A stretch of 64,000 bases of DNA from Allomesorhizobium sp043769475 (GCF_043769475.1 NZ_CP171729.1:5580001-5644000); one strand, 5' to 3'; positions 1 through 8,189 are shown, counted from the stretch's first letter. Notes: generated by a model from the sequence alone, not told the origin. A program made the numbers and translations.

Positions 1-332
1 CGCTGACGCAGCTCAAGGAAGTGCTCGACGTCTACGCGTCGCGCTCGGTCGAGCGCATCGCCTTCATGCGCGACCGCGACGACCAGATCGACGCCATGTA
101 CACGTCGCTGTTCCGCGAGCTCCTGACCTACATGATGGAAGATCCGCGCAACATCACGCCCTGCACGCATCTTCTGTTCTGCGCCAAGAACATCGAGCGC
201 ATCGGCGACCACGCCACCAACATCGCCGAAACCATCTATTACATCGTCACCGGCGAGCAGATGCCGCCCGACCGGCCCAAGGAAGACAAGAGCCACCGCG
301 TGACGCTTGTCAGGCCCGACGATGGGCAGTGA
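1..332 (+). CDS. phoU: Phosphate transport system regulator PhoU (3' part)
   Basis: C-terminal part of PhoU, which transmits the state of the Pst phosphate importer to the PhoR/PhoB system and restrains the Pho regulon. The reading frame is open from base 3, so the true start lies before the window. The visible residues include the PhoU helical-bundle signature with the metal-cluster motif E-R-I-G-D-H-A-T-N-I-A-E, preceded by a LLFCAKN helix. The gene ends at a TGA at 330-332 and is followed by the convergent gcrA after 140 bases; no phoB follows it. Family assignment is firm; the missing N-terminus prevents length comparison. Confidence 0.93.
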   Translation, partial: LTQLKEVLDVYASRSVERIAFMRDRDDQIDAMYTSLFRELLTYMMEDPRNITPCTHLLFCAKNIERIGDHATNIAETIYYIVTGEQMPPDRPKEDKSHRVTLVRPDDGQ

Positions 333-472
333 AGTCCTTTAAGAATTCGCTCCGGCGAGGCAAATGGCGTGGTTTTCGAGAACCGGAGCGCAGCGGACAT
401 TCGGGTCCGTGAGCACAGGAAGCGGAGAAAACCGCGTCAGCTGCCAGCCGGAGTAGAATTATCAAAGGGCTT

Positions 473-991
473 TTACCGGCTCCTGCGCCGCTCGGACGCC
501 GGCTGGAACGCGATCTTGGCGTGATAGGTGCAATATGGCCCGGACTCGGCGGAGTCGTTGCCGCAGAAGTGGAAGTCCTCCGACAGCGGGTCGCCGTTCG
601 GCCATTTGCAGGTCCGCTCGTTGAGCTGGACGAGCTGCAGGCGCCGCGAGATCGGCACCACCACGTTTTCCACCGGGCGCAGATAATGCCGCGCCACCGG
701 CTCGGCGTCGAACTGCTGCTGCAGCGCGGTGGCTCCGATCGAGGTGGTGACGCTGCGCGACACGCTCGCGGCCCGCGACACACTCTTGCCGCCGCCCGAA
801 GCCGGCGTCGCCTTCTTCTGGCGGGCAGGCGCCGCCGTGGCGCGGCCGCGGCTCGACAGCTTCAGGCGATGCACCTTGCCGATCACGGCGTTGCGGCTGA
901 CCCCGCCCAGCTGCGCCGCGATCTGGCTGGCGCTCAGACCTTCGGCCCACAGTTTGCGGAGGGTTTCAACGCGCTCGTCGGTCCAGTTCAT
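473..991 (-). CDS. gcrA: GcrA cell cycle regulator
   Basis: 172-residue homologue of GcrA, the alphaproteobacterial cell-cycle regulator that binds RNA polymerase sigma70 and activates promoters methylated at GANTC by CcrM. The N-terminal helix-turn-helix (about residues 1-45, starting MNWTDERVETLRKLWAEG, with SASQIAAQLGG and NAVIGKVHRL) is intact. The middle is a low-complexity Ala/Arg/Ser linker. The C-terminal domain (about 125-165) keeps the CKWP...FHFCGN...YCTYH pattern of the sigma-interacting domain. It is divergent from argD, and the shared upstream region holds five GANTC sites, consistent with control by methylation. Start chosen at the ATG whose HTH matches the family's usual N-terminus. 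Confidence 0.92.
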   Translation of the reverse strand: MNWTDERVETLRKLWAEGLSASQIAAQLGGVSRNAVIGKVHRLKLSSRGRATAAPARQKKATPASGGGKSVSRAASVSRSVTTSIGATALQQQFDAEPVARHYLRPVENVVVPISRRLQLVQLNERTCKWPNGDPLSEDFHFCGNDSAESGPYCTYHAKIAFQPASERRRSR

Positions 992-1018
992 GAGTTCATG
1001 CTCCTGATCAGCGTGCGG

Positions 1019-1170
1019 GACTCAGAATCCATTCCCGTCCCGGCGCTGCCGGGTTCGACACCACATGTATTCGGTTGATTATGGCCGCCGCACGAAATCT
1101 AGTTATTTCTTACCTGCAAACTACTCTATCCGGTGACTCGGTGACAAGAGTCCGGAATGCAACACGAATC
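1019..1170. promoter_or_regulatory. Cluster of five GANTC (CcrM) sites between gcrA and argD
   Basis: GANTC pentamers occur at 1019-1023, 1025-1029, 1135-1139, 1148-1152 and 1166-1170 within the 344-base gcrA-argD intergenic region. Random expectation for such GC-rich DNA is roughly one in that length. GANTC is the CcrM methylation target in this order and GcrA acts through methylated sites, so these are candidate elements for cell-cycle control of gcrA itself. The sites are seen directly; the regulatory role is inferred. Confidence 0.55.
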
Positions 1171-1284
1171 GGATTTTTCGGTTTTCCCCAACTTGCCCGC
1201 GAAAAAACCCTTTGGTCGCGGAACGGGGTCGCCGGGCGACGTTTCCGTTGACTTCACGGCCGAAAAATCCAATATGCCCGCATG

Positions 1285-1307
1285 GCCGCCGCTTTGGCGG
1301 CTTTTTT
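1285..1307 (+). terminator. Intrinsic terminator-like hairpin upstream of argD
   Basis: A perfect 6-bp stem (GCCGCC / GGCGGC) with a GCTTT loop is followed immediately by six T residues. It reads in the argD direction and ends 28 bases before the argD ATG. No plus-strand gene lies upstream (gcrA runs the other way), so it would stop either a leader transcript (attenuation of argDF) or a small RNA. Structure seen; function inferred. Confidence 0.6.
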
Positions 1308-1335
1308 GATTTTTCCGGTACCGGAGACGCATATA

Positions 1336-2526
1336 ATGAGCGGTTCGGCGCTTTTCGAGACCTTCGCCCGTGTCCCCCTGTCGTTCGACCGGGGCGAGGG
1401 GACCTGGCTGATCACCGAAGACGGCCAGCGCTATCTCGATTTCGCCGGCGGCATCGCCGTCAACTCGCTCGGCCACGGCCATCCGAAGCTGGTCGCCGCG
1501 CTCACCGAGCAGGCCGGCAAGCTGTGGCACACCTCCAACCTCTACCAGATTCCCGGCCAGACCCGGCTTGCCGAGCGGCTGGTCGAAAACACCTTCGCCG
1601 ACAAGGTGTTCTTCACCAATTCCGGCGCCGAGGCGCTGGAATGCGCGATCAAGACCGCGCGCCGCTATCATTATGTAAACGGCCGCCCCGAGCGCTTCCG
1701 CACCATCACCTTCGAGGGCGCCTTCCACGGTCGCACGCTGGCTACGATCGCTGCCGGCGGCCAGCAGAAATACCTCGAAGGCTACGGCCCCAAGGTCGAG
1801 GGCTTCGACCAGGTGCCCTTCGACGACATCGACGCCGCCGAGAAGGCGATCACCGGCGAGACGGCCGGCATACTGATCGAGCCGGTGCAGGGCGAAGGCG
1901 GCATCCGCGAGGTGCCGGCGCAATCGCTGAAGCGCCTGCGCGAGCTCTGCGACGAGCACGGCCTGCTCCTGATCTTCGACGAAGTGCAATGCGGCATCGG
2001 CCGCACCGGCAAGCTGTTCGCCCATGAATGGGCCGGCGTGACGCCCGACCTGATGGCGATTGCCAAGGGCATAGGCGGCGGCTTCCCGATGGGCGCGTGC
2101 CTTGCGACCGACGAGGCGGCGGCCGCCATGACGCCCGGCGTGCACGGCACCACCTTCGGCGGCAATCCGCTCGCCATGGCGGTCGGCAACGCCGTGCTCG
2201 ACGTGGTGCTGGAGGAAGGCTTCCTCGACGAAGTCCGCCGCAAGGGCCTGCTGATGAAGCAGGGGCTCGCCGCGATTGCGGACGAATTTCCCGAAGTGAT
2301 CGAGGCGATCCGCGGCTCGGGCCTGATGCTCGGCGTCAAGTGCAAGGCGCCCAACGCCAAGGTCGCGGCCGCTCTGCGTGACCAGAAGCTGCTTTCGGTC
2401 CCGGCCGGCGACAACGTCCTGCGCCTGCTGCCGCCGCTGACCGTCACCGACGCGGAAATCCGCGAGGCGCTGGCTCGTATCCGGGCGGGCGCCATGAGCC
2501 TTGCGCCTGCCGCCGCCGCGACCTGA
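1336..2526 (+). CDS. argD: Acetylornithine aminotransferase
   Basis: 396-residue class-III aminotransferase that converts N-acetylglutamate semialdehyde to N-acetylornithine with glutamate as amino donor (arginine synthesis, cytoplasm; may also act as succinyldiaminopimelate aminotransferase). Visible are the N-terminal DGQRYLDFAGGIAVNSLGH, the NSGAEALECAIK phosphate-binding segment, LIFDEVQCGIGRTG with the PLP-pyridine Asp, and the Schiff-base Lys in LMAIAKGIGGGFPMGA. The start at 1336 (MSGSALFETFARVPLSF) fits the family; an in-frame ATG at 1282 would start inside the upstream hairpin region. argF follows after 17 bases, so the two form an arginine operon. Confidence 0.95.
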   Translation: MSGSALFETFARVPLSFDRGEGTWLITEDGQRYLDFAGGIAVNSLGHGHPKLVAALTEQAGKLWHTSNLYQIPGQTRLAERLVENTFADKVFFTNSGAEALECAIKTARRYHYVNGRPERFRTITFEGAFHGRTLATIAAGGQQKYLEGYGPKVEGFDQVPFDDIDAAEKAITGETAGILIEPVQGEGGIREVPAQSLKRLRELCDEHGLLLIFDEVQCGIGRTGKLFAHEWAGVTPDLMAIAKGIGGGFPMGACLATDEAAAAMTPGVHGTTFGGNPLAMAVGNAVLDVVLEEGFLDEVRRKGLLMKQGLAAIADEFPEVIEAIRGSGLMLGVKCKAPNAKVAAALRDQKLLSVPAGDNVLRLLPPLTVTDAEIREALARIRAGAMSLAPAAAAT

Positions 2527-2543
2527 TCGCCGGAGTTTCCGAC

Positions 2544-3455
2544 ATGACAATCCGCCATTTCACCGATCTTTCAGCCGTTCCGGCGACCGAGCTTCGCGGC
2601 ATGCTCGACGACGCCGCCCGCCGCAAGGCGCGGCTGAAGGCCGGCGAACGCTCGCGCCCGCTCGAAGGCAAGGTCCTGGCGATGATCTTCGACAAGCCGT
2701 CGACCAGGACGCGCGTTTCCTTCGATGTCGGCATGCGCCAGCTCGGCGGCGAGACCATCATGCTGACGGGCGCGGAAATGCAGCTCGGCCGCTCCGAAAC
2801 CATCGCCGACACGGCGAAGGTGCTGTCGCGCTATGTCGACGCGATCATGATCCGCACGACCTCGCACGAGCGCCTGCTGGAGCTGACCGAAAACGCCGGC
2901 GTGCCGGTGATAAACGGCCTCACCGACGACACCCACCCCTGCCAGCTCATGGCCGACATCATGACCTTCGAGGAGCATCGCGGCAGCGTCGCCGGCAAGA
3001 CTTTCGCCTGGGTCGGCGACGGCAACAACGTACTCCACTCCCTGCTCGAAGCCTCGGCCCGCTTCAGCTTCAACCTGAAGGTCGGCGTGCCCGAAGGCTC
3101 GGCGCCCGAGCAGAAATATGTCGACTGGGCGAGGAACAATGGCGGCTCCGTGAGCTTCACCAAGTCGGCCGAGGAAGCGGCCGACGGCGCCGACTGCGTC
3201 GTCACCGACTGCTGGGTCTCGATGGGCCAGGAACACCGCGCCCGCGGCCACAATGTCTTTCTGCCCTACCAGGTCAACGCGGCCCTGATGAAGCACGCGC
3301 AGCCCGACGCGCTTTTCATGCATTGCCTGCCCGCCCATCGCGGCGAAGAGGTCACCGACGAGGTTATCGACGGTCCGCATTCGGTGGTGTTCGACGAGGC
3401 CGAAAACCGGCTGCACGCCCAGAAGGCGGTGCTTGCGTGGTGCCTGGGCGCTTGA
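2544..3455 (+). CDS. argF: Ornithine carbamoyltransferase
   Basis: 303-residue anabolic ornithine carbamoyltransferase: carbamoyl phosphate plus ornithine gives citrulline. It carries the carbamoyl-phosphate motif KPSTRTRVSFDVG (about residues 51-63), the HPCQ motif, the ornithine loop around DCWVSMGQE and the FMHCLPAHRGEEV motif near the C-terminus, all intact. Length is normal for the family. A GGAG Shine-Dalgarno precedes the ATG. It lies directly behind argD in the same operon, the usual rhizobial arrangement. Confidence 0.96.
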   Translation: MTIRHFTDLSAVPATELRGMLDDAARRKARLKAGERSRPLEGKVLAMIFDKPSTRTRVSFDVGMRQLGGETIMLTGAEMQLGRSETIADTAKVLSRYVDAIMIRTTSHERLLELTENAGVPVINGLTDDTHPCQLMADIMTFEEHRGSVAGKTFAWVGDGNNVLHSLLEASARFSFNLKVGVPEGSAPEQKYVDWARNNGGSVSFTKSAEEAADGADCVVTDCWVSMGQEHRARGHNVFLPYQVNAALMKHAQPDALFMHCLPAHRGEEVTDEVIDGPHSVVFDEAENRLHAQKAVLAWCLGA

Positions 3456-3570
3456 AGCAGGCTGCCCGAACGCCTATCTCGTCGGATCACACCCTCTTTT
3501 TGATTGAATACGGCTTTTCGCCGGGCGTTCTTTGCGCGCGTCCCGGACAAGCCATGAAGGATTTGGCCCG

Positions 3571-4564
3571 GTGACCGACAAGGAACGCAAGCTTGGTGAA
3601 TTCGGCTTTGCCGGCGACGACGATGTCGTGCCGTTCGAGGTCGGCGCGCTCGACGTGCGCGGGCGCATGGTCCAGCTTGGGCCGCTGCTCGACCAGATTC
3701 TCGCCCGCCACGACTATCCCGATCCGGTCGCCAGGCTCCTGGCCGAGGCAACGCTCGTGGCGGTGCTGCTCGGCACTTCGCTGAAGTTCGAGGGCAAGTT
3801 CATCCTGCAGACCCGCACCGATGGTCCGGTCGACATGCTGGTGGCCGACTTCTCGACGCCGAAATCGCTGCGCGCCTATGCGCGTTTCGATGCCGACAAG
3901 CTCGCCGCGGCCGTCGAGGCGGGCGAGGCTGCGCCGGAAAAGCTTCTCGGCAACGGCATACTGGCGCTCACCATCGACCAGGGCGGCGACATGCAGCGCT
4001 ACCAGGGCATCGTCGCGCTCGACGGCGAGACGGCTCGAGGAGGCGGCCAAGACCTACTTCCGCCAGTCCGAGCAGATCCCGACCGATATCCGGCTGTCCG
4101 TGGGCAAGCTCATCCTGCCCGCGGCCGGCGGCAGCCGGGAGCACTGGCGCGCCGGCGGCCTGCTCGCGCAGTTCCTGCCCAAGGCGCCGGAGCGCTTGCG
4201 CATGCCCGACCTGCATGGCGGCGACGGCGATCCCGGCCAGCCGCCGCACGAAGTCGCCGACGATTCCTGGCGCGAACTGCAGGCGCTCATGGCGACGGTC
4301 GAGCACAACGAGCTGCTCGACCCCTCGGTCGGCTCGGAAAGGCTGCTCTACCGGCTGTTCAACGAGCATGGCGTGCGCGTCTTCGAAGGAACCCATGTCG
4401 AGGACGAATGCTCCTGCTCGCGAGCCAAGATCCGCGGCATCCTCGAAGGCTTTTCCGCCGAGGAGATCGAGGAAAGTACGGAAGACGGCATCATCCGCGT
4501 CAACTGCGAATTCTGCTCGAAAGCCTACGAATTCGAGCCGGCGGAATTTTCAGCGGAAGCGTGA
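3571..4564 (+). pseudogene. hslO: Hsp33 redox-regulated chaperone, frameshifted
   Basis: Homologue of Hsp33, the cytosolic holdase activated by oxidative unfolding of its zinc domain. The GTG start at 3571 gives MTDKERKLGEFGF, the usual rhizobial N-terminus. The frame reads through ...MQRYQGIVALDGET and then breaks: one extra G at 4032-4033 shifts the downstream frame, which continues as LEEAAKTYFRQSEQIPTDI to the end. The C-terminal zinc ligands CSC (about residue 291) and CEFC (about 318) are intact. Removing one base gives a normal 330-residue protein. The frameshift is either a sequencing error or a very recent mutation, because both halves are otherwise well conserved. Follows argF, as in relatives. 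Confidence 0.85.
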
Positions 4565-4892
4565 TTGGGCGAAGCGGCTCCTCCCCGTGAACGGCAATCG
4601 CATATGGTTGCAAAAATCAGGTGCAGTGAACGTTTCGCCGGGTGTCCGTACCTGAGAAGATCCTGGCGGCCTCGCCCTACCGGAAATCAAAAGCGGTGCA
4701 GAACAGACAGGCCACCGCGCCTCGCCTGCAAGCCGTATGCGATCACCCTGCGAAGCGGGGGGTGAGAAGCCGGTTTGCCGAAGGCAAATCCGTCGTGCCG
4801 GTGGCACGATGGAAGGCAAGCGAACGCCGGGACGCTGCGCAGCAGCGGGGACCCGGCCAGCAAGGACCGCCGAAGTCGGTTGAGGGCAGCCC
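4565..4892. other. Intergenic region between hslO and apaG holding repeat copy A
   Basis: 328 bases between the convergent hslO and apaG. The right half (4746-4886) is copy A of the 140-bp hairpin repeat listed separately. The left part shows no convincing gene; several short open frames across it are products of the repeat and have no recognisable protein. Confidence 0.6.
4746..4886 (+). repeat. Hairpin-rich dispersed repeat, copy A
   Basis: About 140 bases nearly identical (about 93-95 % by eye) to copy B at 8050-8189, in the same orientation. It contains in series the perfect hairpins TTTGCC-gaa-GGCAAA and CGTGCC-ggt-GGCACG and the palindrome GCTGCGCAGC. It carries no terminal repeats or transposase, so it resembles the small non-autonomous palindromic repeats scattered in rhizobial intergenic DNA. 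Confidence 0.85.
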
Positions 4893-5282
4893 TCAATTCA
4901 CCCGCCGCTTCCCCGGCAGGTCCAGCGAGAACGCCGGGATATCGACTTCGAACGTTTCACCCCGGCGGTTTCGCATCGTGTAGCGCCCGACCATGATGCC
5001 GGACGGTGTCGAAAGCGGGCAGCCCGACATGTACTGATAGCTGTCGCCGGGGTTGAGCCCCGGCTGCTCGCCGATCACGCCGGGGCCGCGCACTTCCTCG
5101 ACACGGCCGGCGCCGTCGGTGATGTGCCAGTAGCGCGACATGAGCTGCACGAACTCGTTCGACTGGTTGGCGATCGTCACCCGATAGGCCCACATATAGC
5201 GGTTCTCCGCGGGATCGGATCGGTCCTCGAGATAGAACGGTTCGACATTCACTTCGATGTCGCGCGTGACGGCGCTGTACAT
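4893..5282 (-). CDS. apaG: Co2+/Mg2+ efflux protein ApaG
   Basis: 129-residue single-domain ApaG protein (DUF525, fibronectin-type-III-like beta sandwich). Characteristic stretches are the Y-x-W-A-Y-R-V-T-I-x-N strand, the RYWHITD strand, the VRGPGVIGEQP loop and the GIMVGRYTM strand near the C-terminus. ApaG is linked genetically to cobalt and magnesium resistance, but its biochemistry is unsettled. Length matches the family. It is convergent to hslO across the repeat-bearing spacer and divergent from the phosphatidyltransferase gene. Confidence 0.94.
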   Translation of the reverse strand: MYSAVTRDIEVNVEPFYLEDRSDPAENRYMWAYRVTIANQSNEFVQLMSRYWHITDGAGRVEEVRGPGVIGEQPGLNPGDSYQYMSGCPLSTPSGIMVGRYTMRNRRGETFEVDIPAFSLDLPGKRRVN

Positions 5283-5422
5283 TGGCGCGCTCCTTCGGAG
5301 CTAGAATCTGCCTGCCGGGCCGACAGGTCAACCTCGTTCGGCCGGTGCAAACCGGATTGTGATTTCCGCTTTACGGGATTTTTCGTTTACTGCGGACTAT
5401 AGACAGGCCCGGGAGGCAACAA

Positions 5423-6028
5423 ATGATGGACGGCTGGGCGCGCCGCCGCCTCGATCCACCACTCGATATCATCGGCGCACGGCTTGCCGGCGCCGGCGTC
5501 TCCGCCAATGCCGTCACCGTCGCGGCCTGCACTGTCGGGCTGGCAGCGACGGTCGCGATCGCGTGCGGCCTCTTCTGGCTCGGCCTCGTCCTGCTGCTGG
5601 CCAGCCGGCTCGGCGACGGGCTCGACGGCGCGGTCGCCAAGGTCAACGGCAGGACCGATCTTGGCGGCTATCTCGATATCGTGCTCGATTTCGTCTTCTA
5701 CGGCGCCATTCCCATCGGCTTCGTGCTGGCCGATCCGGCGGCCAATGCGGTGGCGGGCGCGGTGCTCGTTTTTTCCTTCTATGTCAACGGATCGAGCTTC
5801 CTCGCCTATGCCGTGATGGCCGAGAAGCGCAAGCTCGCGACCGAGGCGCGCGGCGCCAAATCGCTGTTCTTCACCACCGGGCTGGCCGAGGCCAGCGAGA
5901 CAATCGCCGTCTTCGCGGCCTTCTGCCTGTTTCCGGCCTGGTTTCCGCCGCTGGCCTACGCGTTTGCCGGCTTGACGCTCTACACCGCCGTGTCGAGGAT
6001 CGTGCTGGCCTGGCGGACCTTCGGCTGA
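5423..6028 (+). CDS. CDP-alcohol phosphatidyltransferase family membrane protein
   Basis: 201-residue integral membrane protein with about six hydrophobic helices and the CDP-alcohol phosphotransferase signature at about residues 62-87 (GDGLDGAVAK...GGYLDIVLD). The acidic metal-binding residues are present, but the usual AR of the signature is AK and the spacing to the next Gly is one residue shorter than the common x8. It should transfer a phosphatidyl or alcohol-phosphate group from a CDP-activated donor; the acceptor cannot be told. The ATG at 5423 has GGGAGG upstream. It is divergent from apaG and stands alone. Confidence 0.85.
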   Translation: MMDGWARRRLDPPLDIIGARLAGAGVSANAVTVAACTVGLAATVAIACGLFWLGLVLLLASRLGDGLDGAVAKVNGRTDLGGYLDIVLDFVFYGAIPIGFVLADPAANAVAGAVLVFSFYVNGSSFLAYAVMAEKRKLATEARGAKSLFFTTGLAEASETIAVFAAFCLFPAWFPPLAYAFAGLTLYTAVSRIVLAWRTFG

Positions 6029-6077
6029 GAAGCGACGGACGAATTCTGAACTTTGCCTGGCCTTGGCCGGCGCAATT

Positions 6078-7535
6078 TCATTGCGGCGCCGGCGCGGGAT
6101 CGACCTTTTTCAGCATGACGTTGTTGAGGCTGACGGATCCGTCTGCGTGCAAATTGACTTTCCACAACAGGTGCCCGCCCGGCATGGTGTTGGCGTATCC
6201 TTTGAGCAGGCGCGCCATGGGCAGGATTTCAGCCGACTGAGGATCCGACGTCGCCTGGAGCGCGTCCAGAACCCTGTCATAGCCGGTTGCGTCAAACGTC
6301 ATGTTGATGACGGGCTTACCTTCGGCGAACGTCATTTCGCCCTCGGCGACGATCTCGGTATCCGCGTTCCTGATTGTGCTTTTCGCAAACACGATTTTCG
6401 GCGGATTGGCCTTGAATTCCGCGGCAATCTCCTCTGTCACGGTGGCCGGTATGGGAGGGTCCCGATTGAGATCCAGAGTGTCGATTACCTTCCTCGCCGG
6501 CGCGTCCAGATTCAAGTTCGTGCCGCTGAAGTTTACGTCCACGTCGGTCGGGATAAGAACTGAGGCCCAGGCGGGCAGGAACAGCGAGGCGACCTCCATC
6601 TTCGAGAGTTGAAAGCCGTAGCTCAGCTTTGCGTTCTGGCGGATGCCATCCATGGCGACCGAAGCGTTCACCTTTCCGGCACGCAGTATGCCAACCGGGC
6701 TGGTCACCGACAGGTCGGCAAGTGCATAAGTTCCGCTCATATGTTCCCAACCGGGTAGCGCCGCCAGCATTAGCGACTTCATCTCCGCCTGATTGACCTT
6801 CATTTTCTCTGGATCAGCATTGGCCACTCCGAAGGCCAGCAGATCGAGGAACGGCTTTGTCTTCATCCCGGTACCGGCGCCCTCTACCGAGAGCGAGGCG
6901 GCTTTCATCGCGACGGAAAAATTGGTGTTGCTATCGGGCAGGATGACGTTGCTGGTTTGGGAATAATCGGCCATCGTCTGCCTGGAGGAGAAATCGACCC
7001 CGCCATATGCGGATCGGGTCGCGGTCATGGCCACGGTGCCCGCGCCGTAGCTGTTTTCGCCCTCGCTGGCGGCGTCCTTCGACATCAGCTTGATGCCGGC
7101 GTACGACCCGGTAGCGCTGGAGAATGCACCTAGTTCAGGGTCGTAGACGCCGGTCATGCTTCCGTCGGCCGTCTTCCATTCCGTTCGCTGCAGGTCTGGC
7201 TTCTCGCCCGCTTCGACCCATCCATCGGGCCACAGGTCGCCGTTGACCTGCCACGTTCCGTCGGCTTGTGGTTTCACACGCAACGCGTAAGGCGCGACGT
7301 GGAATTTCAAGGGGGACTCGGCAGGGACAAGCGTGCCGAGGGCATTGAAATCGATGTCGATCCTATAGGCATCGCCGTCGGCGACGACATTGACGATGCC
7401 GTTGTCGAAAGCGGCTTGGCTTACGTACTGCGCGAGGGAGTGCGAGAGTTGAGCAGCACCTTGCCCGTCGATGGTCTGGGCCGAGGCTGTCGTACTCAGA
7501 GCGGCGATCGACAGCATTGGAAGCAAGTGACGCAC
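6078..7535 (-). CDS. Secreted protein of unknown function (possible DUF2125-type)
   Basis: 485-residue exported protein. I prefer the GTG at 7535, preceded by GGAG at good spacing, which gives a classic signal peptide (MRHLLPMLSIAALSTTASA, cleavage before QT); an ATG at 7562 would add nine residues with a poorly spaced ribosome site. The mature protein is beta-rich, has no cysteine motif and no membrane span after the signal, and looks like a large periplasmic beta-structure protein. Its length and style recall the DUF2125 proteins of rhizobia, but I cannot confirm this. It is convergent with the phosphatidyltransferase gene and divergent from the YjbR-type gene. Confidence 0.75.
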   Translation of the reverse strand: MRHLLPMLSIAALSTTASAQTIDGQGAAQLSHSLAQYVSQAAFDNGIVNVVADGDAYRIDIDFNALGTLVPAESPLKFHVAPYALRVKPQADGTWQVNGDLWPDGWVEAGEKPDLQRTEWKTADGSMTGVYDPELGAFSSATGSYAGIKLMSKDAASEGENSYGAGTVAMTATRSAYGGVDFSSRQTMADYSQTSNVILPDSNTNFSVAMKAASLSVEGAGTGMKTKPFLDLLAFGVANADPEKMKVNQAEMKSLMLAALPGWEHMSGTYALADLSVTSPVGILRAGKVNASVAMDGIRQNAKLSYGFQLSKMEVASLFLPAWASVLIPTDVDVNFSGTNLNLDAPARKVIDTLDLNRDPPIPATVTEEIAAEFKANPPKIVFAKSTIRNADTEIVAEGEMTFAEGKPVINMTFDATGYDRVLDALQATSDPQSAEILPMARLLKGYANTMPGGHLLWKVNLHADGSVSLNNVMLKKVDPAPAPQ

Positions 7536-7680
7536 GGAGATCTCCTCGACGACTTGGAACATATTCCTTTCCAGAAGTGGTAGGAAATCTCCACACCAAC
7601 TGCAAATTGTTTCACGGTCAGTGTATTCAAGTCAGGTTGCGTTCGACAGCGATTGCAGTGCGAACATTCGGAGGGACCCA

Positions 7681-8004
7681 ATGACGGCTGAAGAGTTCCG
7701 GGCGTTGGCGCTGACCTTTCCGGGGGCGGTCGAAGGCAGCCATTTCGACATCGCCGATTTTCGCGTAGGCAAGAAGATCTTCGCGACTTTGCGCGAAAGC
7801 GACGGCCGCGCGGTGCTGAAGCTTTCCCCGGACGAGCAGCACCTTCTTGTCGAGACGGGGCGCGGCGTTTTCGTCCCGATCAAGGGTTCATGGGGCTTCA
7901 AGGGCTGGACTCAGGTCATGCTCGGGCAGGCGGACAAAGAAACCGTCCGCCACGCTATGTCCTTCGCCTGGAGAACCGTCGCACCGAAGAGGCTCGGTCG
8001 CTGA
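7681..8004 (+). CDS. MmcQ/YjbR family (CyaY-like fold) protein
   Basis: 107-residue protein of the MmcQ/YjbR family: MTAEEFRALALTFPGAVEG, then HFDIADFRVGKKIFATL and a C-terminal LAWRTVAPKRL-like helix. These small proteins adopt a CyaY-like or double-wing DNA-binding fold; their function is unknown. The start at 7681 is set by a strong ribosome site (GGAGGGA); the frame is open further upstream without a better start. It is immediately followed by a 965-base repeat-rich gene-free region. Confidence 0.85.
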   Translation: MTAEEFRALALTFPGAVEGSHFDIADFRVGKKIFATLRESDGRAVLKLSPDEQHLLVETGRGVFVPIKGSWGFKGWTQVMLGQADKETVRHAMSFAWRTVAPKRLGR

Positions 8005-8049
8005 CGCCCCCTCCGCCATCCCCGTAAACCGGGGAGGATCAGGTTTCTC

Positions 8050-8189
8050 CCCTGCGAAGCGGGGGTGAGCAGCCGGTTTGCCGAAGGCAAATCCGTCGTG
8101 CCGGTGGCACGATGGAAGGCCAGCGAACGCCGGGACGCTGCGCAGCAGCGGGGACCCGGCCGGCAAGGACCGCCGGAGGCGGTGGAGGG
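8050..8189 (+). repeat. Hairpin-rich dispersed repeat, copy B
   Basis: Second copy of the 140-bp element at 4746-4886, same strand, about 3.3 kb away. It keeps all three hairpins; the differences are scattered substitutions plus a one-base length change in the G run at the left end. The two copies form direct repeats around apaG, the phosphatidyltransferase, the secreted protein and the YjbR gene. Confidence 0.85.

Noticed and set aside
1157..1309. Arginine leader peptide for attenuation of argD
   Set aside because: The 50-codon frame has only two Arg codons and no good ribosome site, so classic translational attenuation is not supported even though the hairpin is real.
1126..2550. Long minus-strand open frame antisense to argD
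   Set aside because: High-GC codon structure opens the opposite strand; the translation has no family features, while argD is unmistakable.
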